DNA from: JACTMJ01 sp039812845 | GTDB taxonomy: Bacteria > Acidobacteriota > Terriglobia > Bryobacterales > Bryobacteraceae | DNA length: 18,537 nucleotides | Assembly (NCBI GenBank): GCA_039812845.1 | Contig: JBDIBK010000084.1 | Coordinates: 1 to 18,537, forward strand | Direction: 5' to 3' | Shown: one piece after another, positions 6,838-13,565 of the stretch | Numbering within the stretch: position 1 is the first letter of the stretch | Layout: every line of letters begins with the position of its first letter | Made by a program: the position numbers and the translations under genes | Notes under the pieces: model-generated | Seen by the model: only the letters and a program-made list of their open reading frames with translations | What the model was told of the DNA's origin: nothing | Databases searched by the model: none

Positions 6838-7980
6838 ATGCGTTTTTGTTCCCTTCTTGTCGCGGCGCTGGCGATCTGTCTCGCGCCGTTGGCGGCGCTG
6901 GCGCAGAGCCAGCCGTTTAGCGGCCTCGATACCGGCTTGCACAATCTCTACCGTCTCTCGAACGCGGAGACCCGCTCGATCAGCCCGGAGAATTTCACGG
7001 GCGAGAAGGGCCGCGGGGGAATGGCGACGGAAGGCCGAGGAAAGAATGCGGCGCGGAATCTCGGGCAGGGCTGGAAGATCAGCCCGAGCGTCCTCATCAA
7101 AGGCGGAACGACGTTTACGCTCGGCGAAATCGAGGGCCCCGGTTCCATCCAGCATATCTGGATGACTCCCACGGGAAACTGGCGCACCTCGATCCTGCGC
7201 ATTTACTGGGACGGCGAAACGGAACCGTCCGTGGAGGTGCCGGTGGGCGATTTCTTCGGCATGGGTTGGGGTCAGTACGCGCCGTTGAATTCCCTGGCCG
7301 TCACAGTAAATCCTGGGAGCGCCTTCAACTCTTACTGGCAGATGCCCTTCCGCAAGAAGGCGAGGATCACCATGGAGAACATCGACAACAAGGACATGGT
7401 GCTCTACTATCAGATCGATTACACGCTTACCCAGGTTCCCTCCGACGCAGCCTACTTCCATGCGCAGTTCCGCCGCGTGAACCCGCTGCCGTTCAAGTCG
7501 GTCTACACGCTGGTGGACGGCATCCAGGGTGCGGGCCATTACGTGGGCACGTATATGGCGTGGGGTGTCCACAATCGCGGCTGGTGGGGGGAGGGCGAGA
7601 TCAAATTCTACATGGACGGAGATGCTGACTTTCCCACGATCGCGGGCACCGGAACGGAAGATTACTTCTGCGGCTCGTACAATTTCGAGAATCGTGCCAC
7701 CAAACAATATCAGGAGTTCTCGACCGCCTACTCGGGCCTCCACCAGGTAATCCGCCCGGACGGCGTTTACGCATCCCAGCAGCGGTTCGGCATGTATCGC
7801 TGGCATATCGTGGATCCCATCCGCTTCAAGAAAGATCTGAAAGTCACCATTCAGGCGCTTGGCTGGAAGGCCAATTCTTCGGGCGAGTATCTCCCGCTGC
7901 AGGACGATATCGCATCGGTCGTGTACTGGTATCAGACCGAACCGCACGCGAAGTTCCCTCCGCTGCCAAGCCGGGAATAA
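6838..7980 (+). CDS. DUF2961 / glycoside hydrolase family 172 protein, secreted
   Basis: The 380-residue product has a clear Sec signal peptide (MRFCSLLVAALAICLAPLAALA, cleavage near 22) and the DUF2961 fold. Signature stretches are GSIQHIWMT (102-110), ILRIYWDGE (119-127), PVGDFFGMG (135-143) and GTGTEDYF (271-278). DUF2961 is now GH172, which includes alpha-fructofuranosidase, alpha-arabinofuranosidase and difructose-anhydride enzymes. The Glu of GTGTEDYF (Glu274) matches the nucleophile described for the family, while the acid/base could be Glu284 or Glu293 and I cannot fix it. It has its own promoter and terminators on both sides, so it is probably monocistronic. It is the third extracytoplasmic carbohydrate-type gene in the left half, with GH97 and the barrel. 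Substrate unknown. Confidence 0.9.
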   Translation: MRFCSLLVAALAICLAPLAALAQSQPFSGLDTGLHNLYRLSNAETRSISPENFTGEKGRGGMATEGRGKNAARNLGQGWKISPSVLIKGGTTFTLGEIEGPGSIQHIWMTPTGNWRTSILRIYWDGETEPSVEVPVGDFFGMGWGQYAPLNSLAVTVNPGSAFNSYWQMPFRKKARITMENIDNKDMVLYYQIDYTLTQVPSDAAYFHAQFRRVNPLPFKSVYTLVDGIQGAGHYVGTYMAWGVHNRGWWGEGEIKFYMDGDADFPTIAGTGTEDYFCGSYNFENRATKQYQEFSTAYSGLHQVIRPDGVYASQQRFGMYRWHIVDPIRFKKDLKVTIQALGWKANSSGEYLPLQDDIASVVYWYQTEPHAKFPPLPSRE

Positions 7981-8003
7981 CTGGAAGTGAACTGACAAGG
8001 GAA

Positions 8004-8045
8004 GCACGAGCCGCGAACTGCGCAATCGCGCATCGCGGCTCGTGC
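8004..8045. terminator. Bidirectional terminator between GH172 and acpS
   Basis: A perfect 13-bp inverted repeat (8004-8016 with 8033-8045, GCACGAGCCGCGA and its complement) encloses a further 5-bp stem TGCGC/GCGCA (8019-8023 with 8028-8032). It lies between convergent genes. The T-runs are short (GTCTTT on the plus side), but position and stem strength support a shared terminator. Confidence 0.75.
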
Positions 8046-8080
8046 CGTCTTTGCCGGTGGTGCGATTAGATCGAATTCGG

Positions 8081-8464
8081 CTAGGCCGCCGATTCGAGAA
8101 TGACGTGCGCCAGGGCGGTCTCGCCGGTATGCGTAAGGGAGAGCGCGACATTGGCGACGCCCAGCCGTTCGGCAAACCCCGCGGCAACCCCGTGGAAGCG
8201 CAGCGTGGGCTTGCCGGTGGGGAGATTCACCACCTCAAAATCCAGCCAGCGAACGCCCCTGCGCATCCCGGTTCCAATCGCCTTCATCCCCGCTTCCTTG
8301 GCGGCGAAGCGGGCGGCGTAGCGCTCATACTTGTTCGCTTTGCTCTCGCAATAGGCAATCTCAATCGGCGTATAGATTCGGTCCCGGAAGCGCGCGCCGA
8401 ACCGTTCGAACGAGGAGCGGATTCGGGCGACTTCCGCAAGGTCCACGCCCACGCCGACAATCAT
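8081..8464 (-). CDS. acpS: Holo-[acyl-carrier-protein] synthase AcpS
   Basis: AcpS transfers 4'-phosphopantetheine from CoA to apo-ACP, an essential step of fatty acid synthesis in the cytoplasm. At 127 residues it is the normal size. It shows the N-terminal GVGVDLAEVARI with the Mg-binding Asp8, the RFAAKEAGMKA helix with Glu57, and the C-terminal ALSLTHTGETALAHVI strand, all hallmarks of the group I phosphopantetheinyl transferases. GGAG lies nine bases before the ATG. It is the last gene of a minus-strand row (dtd, nikR, acpS), 47 bases after nikR, and ends at a shared terminator. Confidence 0.95.
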   Translation of the reverse strand: MIVGVGVDLAEVARIRSSFERFGARFRDRIYTPIEIAYCESKANKYERYAARFAAKEAGMKAIGTGMRRGVRWLDFEVVNLPTGKPTLRFHGVAAGFAERLGVANVALSLTHTGETALAHVILESAA

Positions 8465-8511
8465 TGGCGGATGCTCCGCGCGAACGCCGAATGGCTGGCG
8501 GGCGGCATCGC

Positions 8512-8925
8512 TTAGAGTTCCCCCGCCGCTGCGATGACCAGCGTGGAATGGCGCACGCCCCGCAAGCTGCCCAAGGCACCGGCGAGCGCGCGCAACTCCC
8601 CGGCCGCGCCGCGCAGCACGATCACTTCAAGACACAGGCTGTGCGTGATGTGGACGTGCATGGTGGAAAGAATCTTACTTTCGGATTGATGCTGGATCTC
8701 CGTCAGCTTGCCGCTCAACTGCGGCACATGATGATCGTAGAGCAGGGTGAGCGACCCCACGGTTTTCTCCGCGTCGTTGCGGGCGGCGTCTTCGGTGAGC
8801 GCGGCGCGCGCCAGATCCCGGAACGCCTCGGAACGGTTCTCATATCCCAGGCGGCCGATGTGCTCGTCGAACCGTCCAAGAAGGTCTTCCTCAATCGCAA
8901 TTCCGATTCGGCTCAGCACGCTCAT
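8512..8925 (-). CDS. nikR: Nickel-responsive transcriptional regulator NikR
   Basis: NikR represses nickel uptake genes when nickel is bound. The 137-residue product has an N-terminal ribbon-helix-helix DNA-binding domain (RIGIAIEEDLLGRFDEHI, GYENRSEAFRDLAR; residues 6-42) and a C-terminal ACT-like domain. The four nickel ligands of the family are present: His79 (EIQHQ), His90 and His92 (MHVHITH) and Cys98 (LCLEVIVLRG), each at the known E. coli position plus three. No good ribosome site precedes the ATG, and I see no GTATGA/TCATAC-type operator in the gap upstream. No nickel transporter, hydrogenase or urease gene lies in the window, so its targets are elsewhere. Confidence 0.93.
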   Translation of the reverse strand: MSVLSRIGIAIEEDLLGRFDEHIGRLGYENRSEAFRDLARAALTEDAARNDAEKTVGSLTLLYDHHVPQLSGKLTEIQHQSESKILSTMHVHITHSLCLEVIVLRGAAGELRALAGALGSLRGVRHSTLVIAAAGEL

Positions 8926-8960
8926 GGGTCAGTTTCAGGGTATCCAATCGGCGCGGTTGC

Positions 8961-8988
8961 GGCAAATAGAATGCTTGCGGGGGCAAGC
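8961..8988 (-). terminator. Possible weak terminator after dtd
   Basis: A 6-bp stem with a four-base loop (GCTTGC 8973-8978, GCAAGC 8983-8988) is followed on the minus strand by the T-rich ATTCTATTTGCC. It sits in the 123-bp gap between the dtd stop and the nikR start and may partly separate them. Confidence 0.35.
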
Positions 8989-9048
8989 GCCGCGGACGCC
9001 ATTTTCGGGCGCGCGACCGCAACGAACGGCGTGCGCCCTCGCGGGGAG

Positions 9049-9486
9049 TCAGGTTTCGATGAGCAGGGTAACCGGGCCGTCGTTCACGAGGCTAACCAGC
9101 ATGTGCGCCTGGAAGACACCCTCAGCCGTCGGGATGCCGCTCTCCCTCGCGCCGCGGATGAAATGCTCGTAGAGAGCGCGCGCTTCCTCCGGCCTTGCAG
9201 CGCGGTCAAACGACGGGCGACGCCCCTTGCGGCAATCGCCGAGCAGCGTGAACTGCGACACCACCAGCAAAGCCCCGCCGACGTCGCGCAGCGAAAGATT
9301 CATCTTCCCGGCGTCATCCGGGAAAATGCGCAGATGCGTCACCTTGTCGAGCATCGCGTCCGCATTCTTCGTCCCGTCTCCGCGTTCCACGCCCAGCAGA
9401 ACAAGAATTCCCAGGCCCACTTCACCCGCGATTTCCGAATTCACCTCCACTTTTGCGGAAGAAACTCTCTGAATTACAGCGCGCAT
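9049..9486 (-). CDS. dtd: D-aminoacyl-tRNA deacylase Dtd
   Basis: Dtd removes D-amino acids (and misattached Gly) from tRNA, a cytoplasmic proofreading step. The 145-residue length is standard, and both active-site signatures are present: SQFTL (77-81) and NDGPVT (135-140). It starts MRAVIQRV, the usual N-terminus, and has no strong Shine-Dalgarno. The start codon lies only 29 bases from the start of the divergent kinase gene, so the two promoters must overlap or lie inside each other's coding region. It heads the minus-strand row dtd-nikR-acpS. Confidence 0.96.
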   Translation of the reverse strand: MRAVIQRVSSAKVEVNSEIAGEVGLGILVLLGVERGDGTKNADAMLDKVTHLRIFPDDAGKMNLSLRDVGGALLVVSQFTLLGDCRKGRRPSFDRAARPEEARALYEHFIRGARESGIPTAEGVFQAHMLVSLVNDGPVTLLIET

Positions 9487-9515
9487 GTGCTATTCAGTAT
9501 GCCAGAGCCTTCTTT

Positions 9516-10523
9516 ATGAATTCCTCCGCGATTGAGACTTACGCCTACGCCCGCGCGGGCCTGCTGGGCAATCCAAGCGATGGCTACTTTGGGAAGACGA
9601 TCTCGGTGATTGTGCGGAATTTTCGCGCGCGCGTGGTGCTCTGGCCCAGCGCGCGGCTGGAGATTCGCCCTTCCAAAGCGGATATGCCGATCTTTGAGAA
9701 TCTGGACGATCTCTACGCCATCACCCGCTGGCGGGGCTACTACGGCGGCATCCGCATCATCCAGGCCCTGATCGTTCGCTTTGTCGAGTATTGCCAGGAG
9801 ATCGGGCACCCGCTGCATGACCGCAATTTCACCATCGAGTATGAAACCACGATCCCGCTGCGGTTGGGCATGGGCGGTTCGAGCGCCATCATCACCGCGG
9901 CGCTGCGTGCGCTTTGCGAGTTCTACGATCTCTCGATTCCGCTCCCCATCCAGGCCAAACTGGTTCTCGAAACCGAGACGCGCGAGCTGAATGTCGCCGC
10001 GGGCCCGCAGGATCGCGTCATCCAGGTCTACGAAGGTCTGGTCTACATGGATTTCAACCGCGAGAAGATGGAGCGCGACGGATTCGGCAGTTACGAATCG
10101 CTTGACCCGGCCCTTCTGCCAAACCTGTATGTCGCCTACAGGACCAGCCTCAGCGAAGGCACGGAGGTCTTCCACAATAACGTGCGCGCGCGCTGGATTA
10201 ACGGAGAGAGGGCGGTTGTCGATGCCATGCGGAAGTGGGGGGAGATTGCCGAAAGCGGACGCGCGGCTCTGCTTTCCGGAGACGCCGGTCTGTTGGGCCG
10301 CCTCATCAACGAGAATTTCGATTTGAGAACCACCATTTACAAGATCAGCGAGGGCAACCTGGAAATGATCCGCCGTTCGCGGGCGGTGGGGGCCACCTCC
10401 AATTTCGCCGGTTCGGGCGGAGCCATCGTTGGCACCTTCAGCGGCGACCGGATGCTGGAAGAACTCAGGAAGACGATGGACGAAGTGGGTGTGCGCGTCA
10501 TTGTCCCCAAGATTCTGCCATAA
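9516..10523 (+). CDS. GHMP-family sugar kinase, glucuronokinase-like
   Basis: The 335-residue protein (from the ATG at 9516; the frame opens earlier, inside dtd) shows all three GHMP-kinase motifs. These are an N-terminal ARAGLLGNPSDGYFGKT (12-28), the ATP loop PLRLGMGGSSAI (114-125) and the C-terminal SNFAGSGGAIVG (295-306). The segments RAGLLGNPSDG and AAGPQDRVIQVYEGLVYMDF (161-180, with candidate catalytic Asp166) strongly resemble plant glucuronokinase, which makes glucuronate 1-phosphate from glucuronate and ATP. That substrate is inference; related GHMP kinases act on galactose, heptose-7-phosphate or mevalonate. No UDP-sugar pyrophosphorylase or uronate gene adjoins it. A large hairpin follows the stop. 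Confidence 0.85.
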   Translation: MNSSAIETYAYARAGLLGNPSDGYFGKTISVIVRNFRARVVLWPSARLEIRPSKADMPIFENLDDLYAITRWRGYYGGIRIIQALIVRFVEYCQEIGHPLHDRNFTIEYETTIPLRLGMGGSSAIITAALRALCEFYDLSIPLPIQAKLVLETETRELNVAAGPQDRVIQVYEGLVYMDFNREKMERDGFGSYESLDPALLPNLYVAYRTSLSEGTEVFHNNVRARWINGERAVVDAMRKWGEIAESGRAALLSGDAGLLGRLINENFDLRTTIYKISEGNLEMIRRSRAVGATSNFAGSGGAIVGTFSGDRMLEELRKTMDEVGVRVIVPKILP

Positions 10524-10526
10524 CCA

Positions 10527-10635
10527 CCCGTGGCTGCATTTCGAACGGAGCCACGCGGGCGCGGAAGCGTTTCCGTCGGGAAGCGCCTGCCAAGGATTCG
10601 CCGGTTTCGGGCGTGCATCGCTATGGCAGGCGCTT
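10527..10635. terminator. Convergent-gene hairpins (possible bidirectional terminator)
   Basis: Two inverted repeats fill the gap between the kinase and the minus-strand gene. The first is CGTGGCT (10529-10535) with AGCCACG (10549-10555). The second is a perfect 12-bp repeat, AAGCGCCTGCCA (10581-10592) with TGGCAGGCGCTT (10624-10635), enclosing 31 bases. Neither has a long T-run. Position between two converging stops favours termination. Confidence 0.5.
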
Positions 10636-10653
10636 TCGGCTGGCTTTCATGCG

Positions 10654-11298
10654 CTATGCGATGCGCCTCCCGCGAATGGAGGGTTGCTCCCCCGGTTTCG
10701 CTTTCTCCGTCCTCCCCGGCGCGATGCGCGGGGGCTCGCGCCGCTCCGCGCCGCTCCCACGCGGGACGGCGTCCTTCATCCATTTCTTCGTGTCCCGCGC
10801 TTCGCGGCGCTCGTCCGCAAAGTAGTGATACAAAGGGAAGAGACCGTAAGGTTCCGTCTCCCGGAACGCCCGCCCCAGCTTTTGCTGCACGCGATAGACC
10901 GCGTGGAAGAACCCTCCGCGATCCATCTTCAGCCGTGCGCAGCACAGCTTCCAATCCGCTCCCAGAAGGTAGTGAAACTTAAAGAGACGATACTCCGCTT
11001 CGTTCAGCGTTCGCTTCGCGATCAGCACGAAGTCCGCCGCGTACTCCTCAAACTTCCGGTCGTACATGACGGCCGCGTCTCCCCCGGTGCCGGGCACATA
11101 TTCCAAACTAACCTGGGTGGTGCACTGCGGCTTATCAGAGCAGTGCCGAAAACGCACATAACAAGCGCGAAAAATTGCGCGCAACACGCAATTGCAGGGA
11201 GCGAAACTCTCTCCCCAACTTGGACGCAATCCAATACCATGGCAAAGCGTACAGGAATGTTTTGCTAAAGCAATCGTTTCCGATCGGGTCCATTCCAT
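10654..11298 (-). CDS. Cys-rich conserved hypothetical protein with zinc-ribbon-like N-terminus and HTH-like middle
   Basis: The N-terminal 60 residues contain CTLCHG (16-21), CNC (35-37) and further Cys at 47, 53 and 59, a pattern that looks metal-binding. The middle (96-146, RTLNEAEYRLFKFHYLLG then KLCCARLKMDRGGFFHAVYRVQQKLGR) has the spacing of a helix-turn-helix like sigma factor region 4. After ~165 the chain becomes an Arg/Pro/Glu-rich tail that looks unconserved. I recall similar unnamed proteins in Solibacter/Bryobacter-type genomes, but know no function; a DNA-binding role is inference. The ATG at 11298 has only a weak ribosome site. It converges on the kinase gene and diverges from the XRE gene. 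Confidence 0.65.
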   Translation of the reverse strand: MEWTRSETIALAKHSCTLCHGIGLRPSWGESFAPCNCVLRAIFRACYVRFRHCSDKPQCTTQVSLEYVPGTGGDAAVMYDRKFEEYAADFVLIAKRTLNEAEYRLFKFHYLLGADWKLCCARLKMDRGGFFHAVYRVQQKLGRAFRETEPYGLFPLYHYFADERREARDTKKWMKDAVPRGSGAERREPPRIAPGRTEKAKPGEQPSIRGRRIA

Positions 11299-11589
11299 AA
11301 GAAAAACTCTTGCCTTCTTCTGCTAACGTCGGTTCGACGGGTCCTTCCGGACTCGCGGCGAACTCTTCTGAAATCCTAGCGGGGCGGTCTCGTCATGTAA
11401 CACTCGTTTCCAGCCAAATTTGGGTGGAATCGGGTACTTAGTACTACCGCCCGGCTAAGGTCGCCAAATTCAGCTACTTACAAGAGCAAGGCAAAAGCGC
11501 TCGCGGCACGCGGCTGGTGCCCGTTCGGACGCAAATGGTTCTGGACGGGGCATCTATTTCTTAGTGAAATAGGCCTTACTGGACTTGAT
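11299..11589. promoter_or_regulatory. Intergenic region with clustered palindromes and repeats before the XRE gene
   Basis: No gene was found in these 291 bp, which are AT-richer than the surroundings. They hold CCAAATTTGG (11414-11423, perfect palindrome), TAGTACTA (11439-11446, perfect palindrome) and CTATTTC-N5-GAAATAG (11554-11572, perfect inverted repeat 17 bases before the TTG start). The word pair CCAAATT...TACTTA occurs twice (11414/11435 and 11464/11475), the distance between the words differing by ten bases. This is what an operator cluster for the adjacent HTH protein, and for the divergent gene, could look like. Confidence 0.4.
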
Positions 11590-12297
11590 TTGGGATTCCA
11601 CCGATTGCTCGATTGCCTCCTCGGCGAGGCGAGACTCCGCATCCGGAACGGCCAGCTCACAGAAAGCGGGCTGGCGCGGCTTTCCGGGATTTCTCAACCT
11701 CACATGCACCATATCCTCATGGGAAAACGGGGGCTGCACCCGGCCGTCGCCGACCGCCTGCTTACCGCGCTTTCGCTCGATATCGCGGGGTTGATGGAGC
11801 GCGAAGCGGGCGACGCCGCTTCCACGGAACCGGCCGATGCCAGCCTCCACCGCCAGACGGCCGCGGAGCCCGTTGTCCTGGTGCCGATCCTGTCGGGGTT
11901 GCTTGGCGCTGGCTTCCCCTTGCCGGCGGCGATGCACTCGCCGAAGTACCTGCCCTTGCCCAGACGGGAGATTCCAAAGGATTGTGCGCTGCGCGCGGCG
12001 CGTCTTGCGCACGACCCGTCCCTTGTGCCTCTGCTGCTCCGGGACGACCTTGTTGTGATCGCCATGAATCCGCTTCCGCCGCGAGTACGGCAAGAGACGG
12101 CGTCATCCCCGCGCGTGATGGAATCGAACGGGGCATGGCATATCCGAATGCCGGACGACAATTCGGCCCTGGGCGATTCTGAGCGAAGTGGAATGGCGGA
12201 GGAGAACGAGGATACTGTGGTTGGCGTGGTTGTTCTCACGATTCGCCGGATGCGTTCGCTGAATCTTTCGTTTCCAACTCCGGCGGAAGGCGAATGA
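11590..12297 (+). CDS. XRE-type helix-turn-helix regulator with degenerate S24-like C-terminal domain
   Basis: The 235-residue product begins with an HTH domain (LTESGLARLSGISQPHMHHIL, ~23-43, in two helices, then KRGLHPAVADRLLTALSLDI to 65). After a linker, residues 130-160 (HDPSLVPLLLRDDLVVI) align by eye with the LexA/S24 core GDSMxPxxxxGDxVxV: Ser144, Pro147 and Asp153 are kept while the Gly positions are lost. Such proteins act as repressors. Whether this one can self-cleave is doubtful, as no clear catalytic Lys was identified. The start is TTG at 11590, the only sensible one; no upstream in-frame ATG exists. An inverted repeat just upstream suggests autoregulation. The gene converges on the glycosyltransferase. 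Confidence 0.75.
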   Translation: MGFHRLLDCLLGEARLRIRNGQLTESGLARLSGISQPHMHHILMGKRGLHPAVADRLLTALSLDIAGLMEREAGDAASTEPADASLHRQTAAEPVVLVPILSGLLGAGFPLPAAMHSPKYLPLPRREIPKDCALRAARLAHDPSLVPLLLRDDLVVIAMNPLPPRVRQETASSPRVMESNGAWHIRMPDDNSALGDSERSGMAEENEDTVVGVVVLTIRRMRSLNLSFPTPAEGE

Positions 12298-12354
12298 GCG
12301 CGGCGCGCGGGTGCGGATTCGGGTAAATCGTGGAGAGGACGGTTCCCCCCGCGG

Positions 12355-13515
12355 CTACAGCCGCTGCGCGGTTTGCCGGTAAATTTCCGCCACCTGCTTG
12401 GCGGCTTCCGTCCAACTGTACTTGCGCGCCTGCACGAACCCTTTCTCAATCAGGGAATTGCGCAACTCGGCATCGAGCAGCACATCGTGAATTCCGCGGG
12501 AGATTTCGAAGACGTTTTCCGGATTCACGAACTTCGCCGCATCGCCCAGCACCTCGGGAAGCGCGCTGACGTTCGACGCCACCACGGGAGTGCCGGCCAT
12601 CATCGCCTCTAGCGGGGCGAGTCCGAAGCCCTCGTAAAGGGAAGGGAACACAAAGGCTTCCGCGGCTTCAAAAAATACCCGGAGCGTGTCGTCCGGCACA
12701 AAACCAAGAAAGCGGACTGAATCCTCCAGCCGGGTGTGCAGCACCGCCAACCGGACGGAAGGGTTCTTGGAAATCTCGTCACCGATAATGAGCAACTTCA
12801 GCCGGCCATAGTGCGGATGTTTGGTGAGTTCCGCCCGAAGCACGGAGAAGGCCTCGATCAAGCGCGGAAGGTTCTTCTGCGGGCGCACGCTGCCCGCATA
12901 GAGCAGGAACGGCGAGTCAATCTGAAAGCGCTCCAGCAGTTGTTTGCGATGCGCCACCCGGTTCGGCCGCGAGGGTTCCTCATCCGCCCGGACGGGAAAC
13001 AGGTCGGGGTCCGGCGCATCGTAAATGCGGTGCAACCGCTCCGGCGGGATGCTGAAAAATTGCTGCACGTCGCGCTGGGTGGCCCCGGAGACGGCGATCA
13101 CTTTGCTTGCCCGCCGCAGGCCCCGGCCGATCAGCCGCTCCCGCCATTGCATCCGCCAGTCCTTCTTCTCGGGAAACAGCAGAAACCCGATGTCATGCAC
13201 CGTCACCACATAGGGTTTTGGCATCAAAAGCGGAACCCACGCGATGGGCACATGATAAATATCGCCCCGGTGGCGGCGCAGGAACCAGGGAAAAGCCAGA
13301 TGATCCTGCCAGGAGTCGTCCCGGCCTTCGAAATACGTCACGCTCACACGGCTCGAAAGCTTCGCGAGCATCCGCAAGTCCCCGCGCGATTCCCGGTATC
13401 CGATCAGCACATATTCGTTGACCGTATCTACTTCGAGTAGCGCCCGCAGCAGATTGCGAATATAGGTGCCGATGCCGAAGTTGCGGATATGTCTCGCGTC
13501 AAAGACGATACGCAT
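12355..13515 (-). CDS. Glycosyltransferase family 4 (GT-B, retaining)
   Basis: From the ATG at 13515 (AGGAG eight bases upstream) the protein has 386 residues. It shows the N-terminal Rossmann start MRIVFDARHIRNFGIGTYI with the Gly-rich acceptor loop, a mid-chain ITVHD-like YVVTVHDIGFL, a central LLYAGSVRPQKNLPRLIEAF, and the nucleotide-sugar motif EGFGLAPLE (Glu295 and Glu303, EX7E). This is typical of GT4 mannosyl- or glucosyl-transferases of cell-surface polysaccharides and LPS. It acts on the cytoplasmic face of the membrane. The frame extends upstream to 13686 but that overlaps glyA and lacks family sequence. It follows glyA by 50 bases and is likely cotranscribed. Donor and acceptor unknown. 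Confidence 0.92.
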   Translation of the reverse strand: MRIVFDARHIRNFGIGTYIRNLLRALLEVDTVNEYVLIGYRESRGDLRMLAKLSSRVSVTYFEGRDDSWQDHLAFPWFLRRHRGDIYHVPIAWVPLLMPKPYVVTVHDIGFLLFPEKKDWRMQWRERLIGRGLRRASKVIAVSGATQRDVQQFFSIPPERLHRIYDAPDPDLFPVRADEEPSRPNRVAHRKQLLERFQIDSPFLLYAGSVRPQKNLPRLIEAFSVLRAELTKHPHYGRLKLLIIGDEISKNPSVRLAVLHTRLEDSVRFLGFVPDDTLRVFFEAAEAFVFPSLYEGFGLAPLEAMMAGTPVVASNVSALPEVLGDAAKFVNPENVFEISRGIHDVLLDAELRNSLIEKGFVQARKYSWTEAAKQVAEIYRQTAQRL

Positions 13516-13565
13516 CCGTGGTCTCCTCGTGTGGACGATCGTGGATCGGCGCCCGTCTCGCGGGC

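Noticed and set aside
6814..8187. Minus-strand open frame of 457 codons opposite the GH172 gene
   Set aside because: The plus strand has a signal peptide, the DUF2961 motifs, a promoter and a ribosome site. The minus frame also crosses the terminator hairpin.
8464..9519. Plus-strand open frame of 351 codons opposite nikR and dtd
   Set aside because: Both minus-strand products are recognised families with intact active sites; the plus-strand frame is a shadow.
10654..12297. Possible prophage remnant (HTH regulator next to an unknown Cys-rich gene)
   Set aside because: No integrase, phage structural gene or att repeat is present, and both flanks are housekeeping genes.
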